Positions 8,831 to 15,647 of a stretch of DNA of 22,907 bases are shown here, piece by piece (within the stretch, counting starts at the first letter, position 1; the number at the start of each line of letters is the position of its first letter). A program made the position numbers and the translations under genes. Where the stretch lies: the IMG/VR virus record IMGVR_UViG_3300049473_000005, positions 1 to 22,907 of that record; one strand, written 5' to 3'. A model generated the notes under the pieces. That model was given only the letters and a program-made list of their open reading frames with translations, had not been told where the DNA came from and did not search any database. The stretch is from a virus.

Positions 8831-9692
8831 GGCCCACCTCCTTTGGGAATATTCCGAGCTTGATGTAATCCACGATCATAAATCCATGTCTAATTCCGAT
8901 ACACTCCGGATGCGTCTTGACAAGTTCATCGGCGAGAACACCTTCGGATTTACCTTTAAGTCCCATTTTATTTGCCACAATGTTCCAGTCCCACATATAC
9001 CAATTGTGCCCGTTGACTTCCCCAATTTTTTCAAGGTTGTTTTTTAGGCGTCTGTCTGAGAAATTTACTCCGGCACCATAGGCGTTTATTCCAAGATTCG
9101 CCCATCCCATCGTGTTGTTAATAAGTTGCTGATTTCCGACCTGTTCTGCTTGTCCTGCTGCGATCTGACCAAGCCCTAACGTCTTGCCAATTTCAGATGT
9201 TTGTTGAGCGATTGCGTTCTCGTTTGTTTGCAATCCTGCCAATCCTGTCAATCCCTGTAATTGTTGATTGTAAGATTGAAGAAGGGCTTGATTCGCTAAT
9301 TGGGTATTATAGTCATAAAGATTGGCCTGAACGTTCCCGGATCTGAACCCACCGGTCATTGAAGCATTCCGTAAAATAGCTTCCTCTCCGAACTTCTGAC
9401 CGCCCATGATCGATTGATACAATGGAGAGGATATCGCCCTGTCAATAAGATCCTGCTGGCTCCCTGTCCCACCCTCAAGACCATAAAGACCGCCAAGACC
9501 TTTTAGCGCACCTTCTTTGAATTGTTGAGGAACAGCATTAACTTCTTTCAAATAATTAAGGGCCTCGCGCTGCGCCTGCGCCGTTGTATTAGCCCCTTGA
9601 AGCGAAGCATCTGCGGCATCAGAAGCCCCTTTTTTTGCCAAATATCCGCTAATCAATGAACCTCCAACAACTGCTGTAGCTACCCAGGTCAT
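8823..9692 (-). CDS. Ejection protein (gp7 position) with S74 chaperone-like C-terminus
   Basis: The 289-residue protein is first of three in the P22 gp7-gp20-gp16 position. Residues 3-18 are hydrophobic (WVATAVVGGSLISGYL), followed by an Ala/Gln-rich helical body with low-complexity segments (ALLQSYNQQLQGLTGLAGLQ), as in injected pilot proteins. From residue 211 it switches to FSDRRLKNNLEKIG..WYMWDW..GVLADELVKTHPEC..GFMIVDYIKLG, the signature of the S74 intramolecular chaperone domain of fibres and endosialidases. S212 and K217 have the five-residue spacing of the self-cleavage Ser-Lys pair. The domain is short (about 80 aa). ATG at 9692 has AGGAG 6 nt upstream. The 3' end overlaps the next gene by 8 nt. 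Confidence 0.75.
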   Translation of the reverse strand: MTWVATAVVGGSLISGYLAKKGASDAADASLQGANTTAQAQREALNYLKEVNAVPQQFKEGALKGLGGLYGLEGGTGSQQDLIDRAISSPLYQSIMGGQKFGEEAILRNASMTGGFRSGNVQANLYDYNTQLANQALLQSYNQQLQGLTGLAGLQTNENAIAQQTSEIGKTLGLGQIAAGQAEQVGNQQLINNTMGWANLGINAYGAGVNFSDRRLKNNLEKIGEVNGHNWYMWDWNIVANKMGLKGKSEGVLADELVKTHPECIGIRHGFMIVDYIKLGIFPKEVGHA

Positions 9693-10102
9693 GATATTCT
9701 CCTAAGTTTGTTTTCTATGTATTCATTTTCAGGAATGATAAACTCTGTCTCGATTTTTTCCAGATCCGTTTCTTTTGTAGGATGAACCGTGACCAATATC
9801 GTATCGGTGTGAGAATATGTCATCCTTTTCGATCCTGCCGGAGACACCCATATTTTGGGTGCTTCGTGTATTTCGGTTTCTTCGCCTAATTCGTTATAGA
9901 CACCGAGAATGCCTTTCAGTAAGATACTAATGGTTTCGTGCCTGTGACGTTTCCCTACAATCAGGGTATCAGCTTTCGCGCATCTCTCACGAACATAAAC
10001 CCCTCCACCGAAGGTATGAGTCATCATAATTTCAGCTTGGGGCATCGTTTTCAACACCCCTTCAAGTTCCGACAATGATGGTTTTTGAGTCTGTATTTCC
10101 AT
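9689..10102 (-). CDS. Cupin-fold phage protein
   Basis: The 137-residue protein matches the small cupin type. Motif 1 is around KRHRHETISILLKG (about 71-84), with HxHE and the closing Gly. Motif 2 is around SPAGSKRMTYSHTDTILVTVH (about 106-126), with PxG and a late His. The end, KETDLEKIETEFIIPENEY, is a phrase I associate with cupin-like proteins in phage tail regions. Metal binding by H72, H74, E75 and H126 is possible but unproved. It starts in the stop of the fibre gene (TAATG) with a weak Shine-Dalgarno and ends in ATGA with the first ejection gene. It is in the rough position of P22 gene 14, but similarity to gp14 is not evident. Role unknown; it may assist assembly or be a minor virion part. 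Confidence 0.6.
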   Translation of the reverse strand: MEIQTQKPSLSELEGVLKTMPQAEIMMTHTFGGGVYVRERCAKADTLIVGKRHRHETISILLKGILGVYNELGEETEIHEAPKIWVSPAGSKRMTYSHTDTILVTVHPTKETDLEKIETEFIIPENEYIENKLRRIS

Positions 10103-10674
10103 TAAATTATACTCGTAATAAGTCCATCTGTCACTGTTACCGTGTCGCCGTCTCCGTTTGTAAAGGTATCAGTTATACCGGTTCCCTTCCATGCGACAAG
10201 ACCATCAACAACCAATGATAGAGCCGTTACAACCGCTGAAAGGGCTGTTAAAGCTGCCTGTGTTGCAAAATATGTGCTATCGTGGCTGTCCAAAAGGTCG
10301 GCGTCTAATCCGCTTCCAGATCCAGCCCCGCTTATCCCTGTTGTCGGAAGTTTTACGGTTCCATCAATATCAAGAGTCGTAGTTGGTGTGTTGGTTCCTA
10401 TACCAAGTCGTTTATTTACATTATCCCAGAATAAATCCGGGTCTTCAGCCAACAACTCACTGTCTGCAAATGGAATCGAGCCATCTGAAAAGTCGGTTGG
10501 AATGGCCTCTATTTTGAAATCGTCAATAATCCCGGCAATAGTTATCAAATTATCAACAATTGTCAGGTAGTCTTCGATGAACGCATCTTTGACCTCTGGC
10601 GGTAAAAGTGTTCTCAGATCATTTGCGCTTAATACCAAACCCCTTAATCGTTGTACGGTTGTCAGATCAGGCAT
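10102..10674 (-). CDS. Fibre/needle-like trimeric tail protein
   Basis: The 190-residue protein sits right after gp10, where P22 encodes its tail needle gp26, but has no clear sequence match to it. Residues 1-55 are helical. Residues 60-107 (DFSDGSIPFADSELLAEDPD, NVNKRLGIGTNTPTTTLDID) are phrases typical of phage fibres. Residues 122-160 (GLDADLLDSHDSTYFAT then AALTALSAVVTALSLVVDGL) look like a fibre unit followed by a short heptad coiled coil. The C-terminal 28 residues (GITDTFTNGDGDTVTVTDGLITSII) are a beta tip seen at many fibre ends. I infer a thin trimeric fibre or needle plugging the tail. GGAG lies 7 nt before the ATG. Confidence 0.6.
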   Translation of the reverse strand: MPDLTTVQRLRGLVLSANDLRTLLPPEVKDAFIEDYLTIVDNLITIAGIIDDFKIEAIPTDFSDGSIPFADSELLAEDPDLFWDNVNKRLGIGTNTPTTTLDIDGTVKLPTTGISGAGSGSGLDADLLDSHDSTYFATQAALTALSAVVTALSLVVDGLVAWKGTGITDTFTNGDGDTVTVTDGLITSII

Positions 10675-12088
10675 ATGTAAGCTCCATCAATGCAAAGGCC
10701 ATACGTGATCTTGAAACGCCCCTAAATCTAAACCCTATCCAATCATTGCAATAACCAAGACGCCGTAAAATAAATCTCTGACCATAATTATTAGGCTTTC
10801 CGTATTGCATCCAGTGTTCGCCTCCGTAAGAAACGCCATTGCTTGTAATCGCCATGGCCACCGTTGCATCAAGGGTTGTTGTGTGCCCTGGAATAGTCTC
10901 AATGCTTATTTCATCAACAGACATAGTTTCAAGATCAATGAAAGGCGTGTATAGAACCCACTCTGTGATTGCGTCATATTGCGTAGCTACGTCGTTATCC
11001 AAAATCCCTATCTTAGAACCTAATTTGTCTCCATATACCCATTTGCCCGATCTGGCGTCTAACACGCCGTTGATCCCCCGATAAGTCGTGTCTCCTGTTC
11101 CGGATTTCAATATAGTCCATGCGATTTCTTTCCCAAATTCAGAGGCTACGGTCACATTAAAACAAAGCGTCTCTTCAGGGAGATGAACCAGAACAAACGA
11201 AACGTCATTTTCTACCCGGCACTCCATTCTCATATCCGAAAGTTCAGGTTCAGAATATTTAGCGATAATCTTGTCTATTTCACGGGTTGAGACTTTTACG
11301 GCACTACCAATTCCAACAGCGTAAACCGAAACAGCACCATCTCTGTATCCACCGGTAATGTAAAAACTCCCGCCGCCGAGTTCACATTTTGCATGAGTCG
11401 CAACTATCCCTATTTTCTGGCCCCTTGTTGCTATTCTTGTAAACGCGAAATTGGCACTCGCAACATTGGTGAAATATTCAAGGCTGTATCTGCCGAATAC
11501 GATGACTTTATCGTCCTGAGTCAAACCTATCCCGAGTGAAGGATCAGGGGAAAACTCGGCAGTTGCATACTGTAATGGGTTAATGCTCGTTTCATCAGTC
11601 AATTCGGTGTGAAATAAATATTCACCGTCCGTCATAAAATAATAGTTATCCACCCAAACCCCATCGATAGGAGATCCGAGGTCAGAATCGACAACTTCAT
11701 TAAATCCGCTTGCAGGGCTGTAAAGAAAAAACCTTCCATCTGCTATGACTCCCTGAGTGTTAAAGCCGTACAAGTCAATAAGTCTCGCCTGTTTTGTTCC
11801 AGGGATAGTTCCTAATTCTGTAACGGTTCCATCGGTTGAAACTGATATTAACTTATTTCCTGATACTCTATAAAGTTCGTGAAATCGCTCGTTATAATTC
11901 GCGCCCCGGTCAGCACCAAATCCATCGGAAAGTTTCGTTAGACCGGGATACTCGATCATATACCCTTTTGCGCCAAGAATATCCTTTCTAACAGCGTACA
12001 TGTTTACCGGGAGTGCATCCCGGTAATCAGTAGCAGGGCTGTTGTCTATGCTGTCGCCCTTGATGAGGGTTATGGGTACTGTTGGCAT
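10667..12088 (-). CDS. Tail hub / DNA stabilization protein (P22 gp10-like)
   Basis: The 473-residue product compares with 472 in P22 gp10 and has matching landmarks: ALPVNMYAVRKDIL..GYMIEYPGLTKL (25-53) against YLPVNMLATPKEIL..GYLRSFPGITKR, GRYSLEYFTNV against SSTIEYFSL, VSFVLVHLPEETLCFNV against ELLIIHLPRHVLVYD, and NDWIGFRFRGVSRS near the end. The protein attaches below gp4 in the tail and carries tailspikes and the needle. It starts at ATG 12088 with AAGGA 5 nt upstream, after the lectin gene. It carries no signal peptide, in contrast to the preceding four genes. The end overlaps the next gene by 8 nt. Confidence 0.92.
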   Translation of the reverse strand: MPTVPITLIKGDSIDNSPATDYRDALPVNMYAVRKDILGAKGYMIEYPGLTKLSDGFGADRGANYNERFHELYRVSGNKLISVSTDGTVTELGTIPGTKQARLIDLYGFNTQGVIADGRFFLYSPASGFNEVVDSDLGSPIDGVWVDNYYFMTDGEYLFHTELTDETSINPLQYATAEFSPDPSLGIGLTQDDKVIVFGRYSLEYFTNVASANFAFTRIATRGQKIGIVATHAKCELGGGSFYITGGYRDGAVSVYAVGIGSAVKVSTREIDKIIAKYSEPELSDMRMECRVENDVSFVLVHLPEETLCFNVTVASEFGKEIAWTILKSGTGDTTYRGINGVLDARSGKWVYGDKLGSKIGILDNDVATQYDAITEWVLYTPFIDLETMSVDEISIETIPGHTTTLDATVAMAITSNGVSYGGEHWMQYGKPNNYGQRFILRRLGYCNDWIGFRFRGVSRSRMAFALMELTYA

Positions 12089-12096
12089 TATTGTCC

Positions 12097-13500
12097 TTAA
12101 TTCAGTTCGAGACCTAATCCTAAATTGTTAATTCCTTTCGTTTCTCCATATTTTCCAGCAAAACCACCAGTTCCATATACATAGGCCCCTATTTCATATT
12201 TTAGTCCTTGGTCTACAATCACAACACCATCAGGCCATGTCGATTCGGAAGCAAGCCCATAATTATACGGCGATCCAATGACTGTTCCGGCTGCAAGACA
12301 AGGACTCCCCGCCTGAAGCGTAAAGTCTCCCCCTGCTGCGTTGGTGAAAGGATCTGATATGCCCCAAATGGAGTCCGTATCCGTATATGTGCCGTCACCG
12401 GATGCCGAAGCCACGTTGAATGCATTATTGGTCCCTGTTACGGTTTTACCGGCAGCGATTACGATATCTTCTCCAAATTCGTCATAGCCAAGCGTGTTTA
12501 TAATCGTTGCTGACTCGTTGGCATAGATTGGGCTTTTGAACATGGAGACTTGTATAATAGAATTACCTGTGCCTTTGATTCTCAATGGCGATACATCAAA
12601 AAGTGCTACCTGTATCGAAGAATCATTGCCCGCTAGATCAAGACCATACCCTCCTCGGACGAATCGAAGATAATACCGACCCGTCGACTTCGTGGTGGTG
12701 CTCGCGTACCCGTTGTGGAAGTACACGTAGAACGCATCGTCGCTACTGCACGGACGCGTAGATGCCGTCCAATGCCGCGCATTCGTCGTGCTCGGAAATG
12801 CCGTGGTGTCGATGGCCGGGTTGCAGTTTCCTATATTGACAATGGACGGCAGTTCGAAACGATTGGGGATCCGCCAGTCCGCATAACCACCGACCTGAGC
12901 CGTATTGACCGATGTTAAAACATCCCAAATCGTATCGCCTGTGGTCGCAAAATTGGTCGATACCGGGCCTTCATCCGTTAATGCCTCAACGGTGGTAATT
13001 ACTGTCGTTGATATATTGGCAACTGTGTAAGTTCCGTCGTTGCTCACCGTACCAGATACCGTGAAAGTCCTACCGGCTACAAGAACAGACGTATCAAAGG
13101 GAGTTCCTGCGGCGGCGGTGATAGTTTTTCCCCCGCTGTCAAATGTTACGGAAGTGGTGGCAAGCGTCCAGTTCGACCAAAAAAATTGTCCATCAGTTTG
13201 AGGCCCAAGATCAGACTGAATCACCTCTCTCATCCACATTAACCCTGTTCGATTGTCTCTCACGCAAGCGTTGCTGGTTGCATGGGTCTTGCCGTTTTCA
13301 GTGACATTTACGGTAGATGCATACTGTCCTGTGGTCAAAACCGTGTAAGACTTGGAGACACCAAGTTCAAGATCCCCGTCATCTCCGGTCTGGTATGAAT
13401 CTTCCTGACCTGTTTGAAGTAGTCTCGACAAGTCATCTGCGTTGGCAAATGAGCCGGATATAAAAAATAACAGGATTAAAAATATAAATGCTTTTCTCAT
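12097..13500 (-). CDS. Secreted DUF1566 C-type-lectin protein with beta-helix cap (signal peptide)
   Basis: The 467-residue mosaic has, in order: signal peptide 1-19 (GSFA/NAD); DUF1566/Lcl-like lectin halves at 78-92 (ACVRDNRTGLMWM) and 191-284 (IWDVL..GGYADWRIPNRFELPSIV, RHWTAST, FYVYFHNGY, YYLRFVRGG); a beta-domain inserted between them at about 115-188 (VTFDSGGKTIT..TFTVSGTVSNDGTYTVANIS), of a type common in phage structural proteins; and a right-handed beta-helix end at about 285-445 (IIQVSMFKSPIY, FGEDIVIAAGKTVTG, GGDFTLQAGSPCLAAG, YEIGAYVYG). The DUF1566 fold is a ligand-binding scaffold and a known diversity-generating-retroelement target. The lectin core is more GC-rich than its flanks. 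It sits between gp4-like and gp10-like genes and is probably a receptor-binding or surface-adhesion protein; the signal peptide makes its location uncertain. Confidence 0.78.
   Translation of the reverse strand: MRKAFIFLILLFFISGSFANADDLSRLLQTGQEDSYQTGDDGDLELGVSKSYTVLTTGQYASTVNVTENGKTHATSNACVRDNRTGLMWMREVIQSDLGPQTDGQFFWSNWTLATTSVTFDSGGKTITAAAGTPFDTSVLVAGRTFTVSGTVSNDGTYTVANISTTVITTVEALTDEGPVSTNFATTGDTIWDVLTSVNTAQVGGYADWRIPNRFELPSIVNIGNCNPAIDTTAFPSTTNARHWTASTRPCSSDDAFYVYFHNGYASTTTKSTGRYYLRFVRGGYGLDLAGNDSSIQVALFDVSPLRIKGTGNSIIQVSMFKSPIYANESATIINTLGYDEFGEDIVIAAGKTVTGTNNAFNVASASGDGTYTDTDSIWGISDPFTNAAGGDFTLQAGSPCLAAGTVIGSPYNYGLASESTWPDGVVIVDQGLKYEIGAYVYGTGGFAGKYGETKGINNLGLGLELN
12649..12780 (-). other. 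Candidate diversified region of the DUF1566 lectin gene
   Basis: This covers residues 241-284. A run of C-ending codons (TTC TAC .. TAC TTC CAC AAC .. TAC .. AGC ACC ACC) occupies the lectin ligand-binding loop positions, as expected if AAC codons of a template were mutated at adenines. Between 12661 and 12740 I count 43 G+C of 80, against 22 of 60 at 12541-12600. No template repeat or reverse transcriptase is seen in the window. Confidence 0.35.
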
Positions 13501-13847
13501 TTAATCACCTCCGGCTGTTCGACTGTCTTTTTGGTCACGGTAGGTTGTTTTTTCGGGTTGTCGTAATGTTTTATATCTATGTCAGACAAGGATTTGCCTT
13601 TGCTGTCCAAGATTTTTTCGTTTATTATATCCTGCGATCCATCAGCGTTATAGGTATAGGTATCCACACGCTGTCTTACCAATTTTCCATCCTGCCCATA
13701 GCAGTTTTCCGTCCATGTGGACATTCGGCCATTTGCATCTTTCTGGACTACCGTTGAACAATCGTCCGTCCATTGAGGGGTAGACCACCCGGCAAACGCA
13801 AATACCGGGATCAATATAAAAACAAGAGATAATATAAAAGATTTCAT
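13497..13847 (-). CDS. Secreted small protein with YD-like hairpins (signal peptide)
   Basis: The 116-residue product begins with a signal peptide with a good site, VFAFA/GWS. The mature part has two cysteines (C30, C49) that could form a disulfide after export, and repeated beta-hairpin phrases of the form KDANGR.., GQDGKL.., YNADGS.., DSKGKS.. resembling YD/RHS-like or MORN-like short repeats. The C-terminal 20 residues are a Lys/Pro/Thr-rich tail. No enzyme motif is seen. GGAGG lies 6 nt before the ATG, inside the end of the previous gene. It overlaps the following lectin gene by ATGA. A role as partner or anchor of the lectin protein is possible from coupling only. Confidence 0.65.
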   Translation of the reverse strand: MKSFILSLVFILIPVFAFAGWSTPQWTDDCSTVVQKDANGRMSTWTENCYGQDGKLVRQRVDTYTYNADGSQDIINEKILDSKGKSLSDIDIKHYDNPKKQPTVTKKTVEQPEVIK

Positions 13848-14207
13848 TTAGGGCCTCCAATATTGTATTTTACAGTTTTTTAATGTCCAGTTCGTTCCTA
13901 TTTGCGCGCCGTCTGTAATCACCAAATTTTGCAATTCAATGTACGTTTGGCCGTTCGGAAGTATGGATTCAATGGTTGCGTTTCTAATGATAATCGGGTG
14001 CCCATCGGTACCAGATCCATTTGGAAGCCAAGTTCCTGTAAAAGCATTTCCACCGCCATCGACAATATCATCACCGGCGAGCGTTTCCGCTGCTACGAGT
14101 GCGGTGAATGTTGTGTATGTCTGCCCAGGGCCAATATTATAAGTCGCCCCCCACACCGGCCCCGCCATCAGAACCAGCGAGAGGATTATAAATAGGAGTT
14201 TTTTCAT
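13848..14207 (-). CDS. Secreted short beta-helix N-terminal module (signal peptide; probable fragment)
   Basis: The 119-residue product has a signal peptide (MKKLLFIILSLVLMAGPVWG/A) followed by ATYNIGPGQTYTTFTALVA, the opening of a right-handed beta-helix protein, and two or three rungs (GHPIIIRNATIESI, YIELQNLVITDGAQI, WTLKNCKIQYW). It stops after these rungs, while full proteins of this kind carry ten or more. The protein at 1-2287 has the same layout (signal, ATYTV..GANYSAAEFNSL, then GNPVVLDGY) but continues for hundreds of residues. I read it as a truncated relative whose distal part was lost or replaced; a C-terminal beta-helix cap occurs two genes downstream (12097-13500). It could still fold as a small product. 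Its stop is directly followed by the next ATG. Confidence 0.7.
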   Translation of the reverse strand: MKKLLFIILSLVLMAGPVWGATYNIGPGQTYTTFTALVAAETLAGDDIVDGGGNAFTGTWLPNGSGTDGHPIIIRNATIESILPNGQTYIELQNLVITDGAQIGTNWTLKNCKIQYWRP

Positions 14208-14584
14208 TATCTTCTCTCACCAATATTGAAGATTATCTTTGCGCCCTGGGTTAAGGTCGCATCCGTAAAATCAAAGCATAGCCTTTTCCGCTGATTGTAA
14301 TACATCACCCTAGGCTCTCCATCACCCGAGATTAAAAGAACTGACGTAGGGGACGTAGCTACATTTCCGGTATATTCACGGATCGTAACTTGGTCATCGG
14401 CAGCTCCAGGGATTAAAACAACAGATTCCACGTTGATTTCCATATCCATGATGTAATCACTGTCGATAGCGGATACCTCGATTGTCCTGTTTGTTTTATT
14501 TACCGTGTTTGCCGACCATCCAGCTGTGACAAAAAACAGCAAGGCCATCAAAACCAAGATTGTTGAAAATAGATATTTTTTCAT
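14207..14584 (-). CDS. Secreted small beta protein of unknown function (signal peptide)
   Basis: The 125-residue product has a clear Sec-type signal: MKKYL, a hydrophobic core to about residue 20, and a cut near AGWSA/NT. The mature part (about 100 aa) is beta-rich (TIEVSAIDSDYIMDMEI, ESVVLIPGAADDQVTIREY, EPRVMYYNQRKRLCFDF). The alternation and the 'VTIRE..G' phrase are like small phage virion proteins that sit beside gp4 or decoration genes. One cysteine is present and there is no lipobox. It begins the four-gene signal-peptide cassette between gp4-like and gp10-like genes. AAAGGA lies 5 nt before the ATG. TAATG overlap with the next gene suggests coupled translation. Function not recognised. 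Confidence 0.7.
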   Translation of the reverse strand: MKKYLFSTILVLMALLFFVTAGWSANTVNKTNRTIEVSAIDSDYIMDMEINVESVVLIPGAADDQVTIREYTGNVATSPTSVLLISGDGEPRVMYYNQRKRLCFDFTDATLTQGAKIIFNIGERR

Positions 14585-14596
14585 TGTTTTCCTTTC

Positions 14597-15316
14597 TTAT
14601 GAGGTTTTTTCTCCGGTGGTTACTTCAAAATAAATTATCCTGGTTATTTTTCTCCCAGTGCTGGTTGTCGCAATGATCTTGACCTTAAAAACGCCCACGG
14701 CATCGGCCTGTATTCGGTAAGAAATATCAGGAGTCGTTAGGGAGTCGGATACAATCGTCAATCCGGTGTTGGCATCGATACTATAATCATCCACAGTCTC
14801 CGGACTTATCAGGTACGAATCAAAATGCTCAATAAAATCATTGATATCATCGACAATCATCCGATTAGTCGCGCAAGTGTTCGGGGCCTCTGGAACAGGA
14901 ATGTAAAATCGGCTTGTTTGAGCATTGCCGGCACCCATTGACTGTCTTCGAGGATACTGAACCTGTCTCGGATTCGCAGTTGCGGCATAAAGAAACGACA
15001 TTTGAGCAGAAGCGTTCTTAAAAAGAGTAGGATCAGGCTGCATCCCTTTACCAAAGTCAGACAATAACCTCACGGCAAGAACACACTCGAACGAATACCA
15101 GAATTTCTTGTCAAGCCCTGATGGAGAATTAACGTCAGGGTCATCTTCGAGATAGTAGCCGGTGTTAATATTCCTGGCATAAAACTCATTCGCCATGCCC
15201 TCAAGACGCCTCAAGGCCGTTTCAATGTCGCTCGGTGATGGCTCTATGGTCATTCCCGATATCCGCATCTGAGAATAAGCGCCGTTGATTATATCGCCCT
15301 TAAGATCGTTCGGCAT
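14597..15316 (-). CDS. Tail accessory factor (P22 gp4-like) with extra Ig-like C-terminal domain
   Basis: Residues 1-145 match P22 gp4 (166 aa), the ring that closes the portal after packaging: ALRRLEGMANEFYARNINTGY (34-54) parallels DDLEAMMAEWYQDGIITGY, and YPRRQSMGAGN..FYIPVPE (121-143) parallels YPSRMPTGSGN. P22 gp4 also has peptidoglycan hydrolase activity; I cannot confirm the needed residues here. Residues about 150-239 are additional: RMIVDDINDFIEHFDSYLISPET, then Ig/cadherin-like beta strands (TGLTIVSDS, SYRIQADAVGVFKVKIIATTSTG, KITRIIYFEVTT). Such domains occur in phage fibre-tail adaptor proteins. GGA lies 8 nt before the ATG, within the previous gene. The next P22 partner (gp10) is displaced by a four-gene insert. 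Confidence 0.8.
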   Translation of the reverse strand: MPNDLKGDIINGAYSQMRISGMTIEPSPSDIETALRRLEGMANEFYARNINTGYYLEDDPDVNSPSGLDKKFWYSFECVLAVRLLSDFGKGMQPDPTLFKNASAQMSFLYAATANPRQVQYPRRQSMGAGNAQTSRFYIPVPEAPNTCATNRMIVDDINDFIEHFDSYLISPETVDDYSIDANTGLTIVSDSLTTPDISYRIQADAVGVFKVKIIATTSTGRKITRIIYFEVTTGEKTS

Positions 15317-15629
15317 CGCTCTGTTCCTTTAATTCACCAGCAAGCCGTTCAATGCTCTTGTTCCACCAATGGTCTATGCCTGCATCTTTGGCCGCTTTTC
15401 TGATAGCCTCTTCTTTGAGGTCATCTTCCGATTCCGCTTTTTCCGGCGCCTCTCTTGGAGCTGCTTTGTCGTCAATCTCTTGTTTTTCCTCGGCATAGCA
15501 TTCCTCCGGCGTGTAGTGCCAACCTTGTTTTAAAAGATGCAGATACGAATACTCGTTGCATATCTGATATTCGCAGGGAATACCGTTCACCTTATGGATG
15601 TTCCCTCTTCTATAAAGTATGATAGCCAT
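15300..15629 (-). CDS. Small acidic phage protein of unknown function
   Basis: The 109-residue protein has two parts. Residues 1-45 (MAIILYRRGNIHKVNGIPCEYQICNEYSY..LLKQGWHYTPEECYA) form a small beta/helix unit often seen beside phage head genes. Residues 46-75 are a Glu/Lys/Asp linker. Residues 76-105 (IRKAAKDAGIDHWWNKSIERLAGELKE) look like a two-helix SAP/HeH-like DNA- or protein-binding hairpin. AGAGG lies 5-6 nt before the ATG. The end overlaps the gp4-like gene by 17 nt, so the two are probably translated together. A head-completion or adaptor-related role is a guess from position only. Confidence 0.6.
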   Translation of the reverse strand: MAIILYRRGNIHKVNGIPCEYQICNEYSYLHLLKQGWHYTPEECYAEEKQEIDDKAAPREAPEKAESEDDLKEEAIRKAAKDAGIDHWWNKSIERLAGELKEQSDAERS

Positions 15630-15647
15630 TTTGACCTCTAAGGGTGT

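Noticed and set aside
10142-10570. Plus-strand open frame of 142 codons
   Set aside because: Antisense to the fibre/needle-like gene, with no ribosome-binding site and no family resemblance; all neighbours run on the minus strand.
12097-13500. A complete diversity-generating retroelement in the window
   Set aside because: I see no reverse transcriptase motif and no second copy of the lectin core; only a candidate target region is supported.
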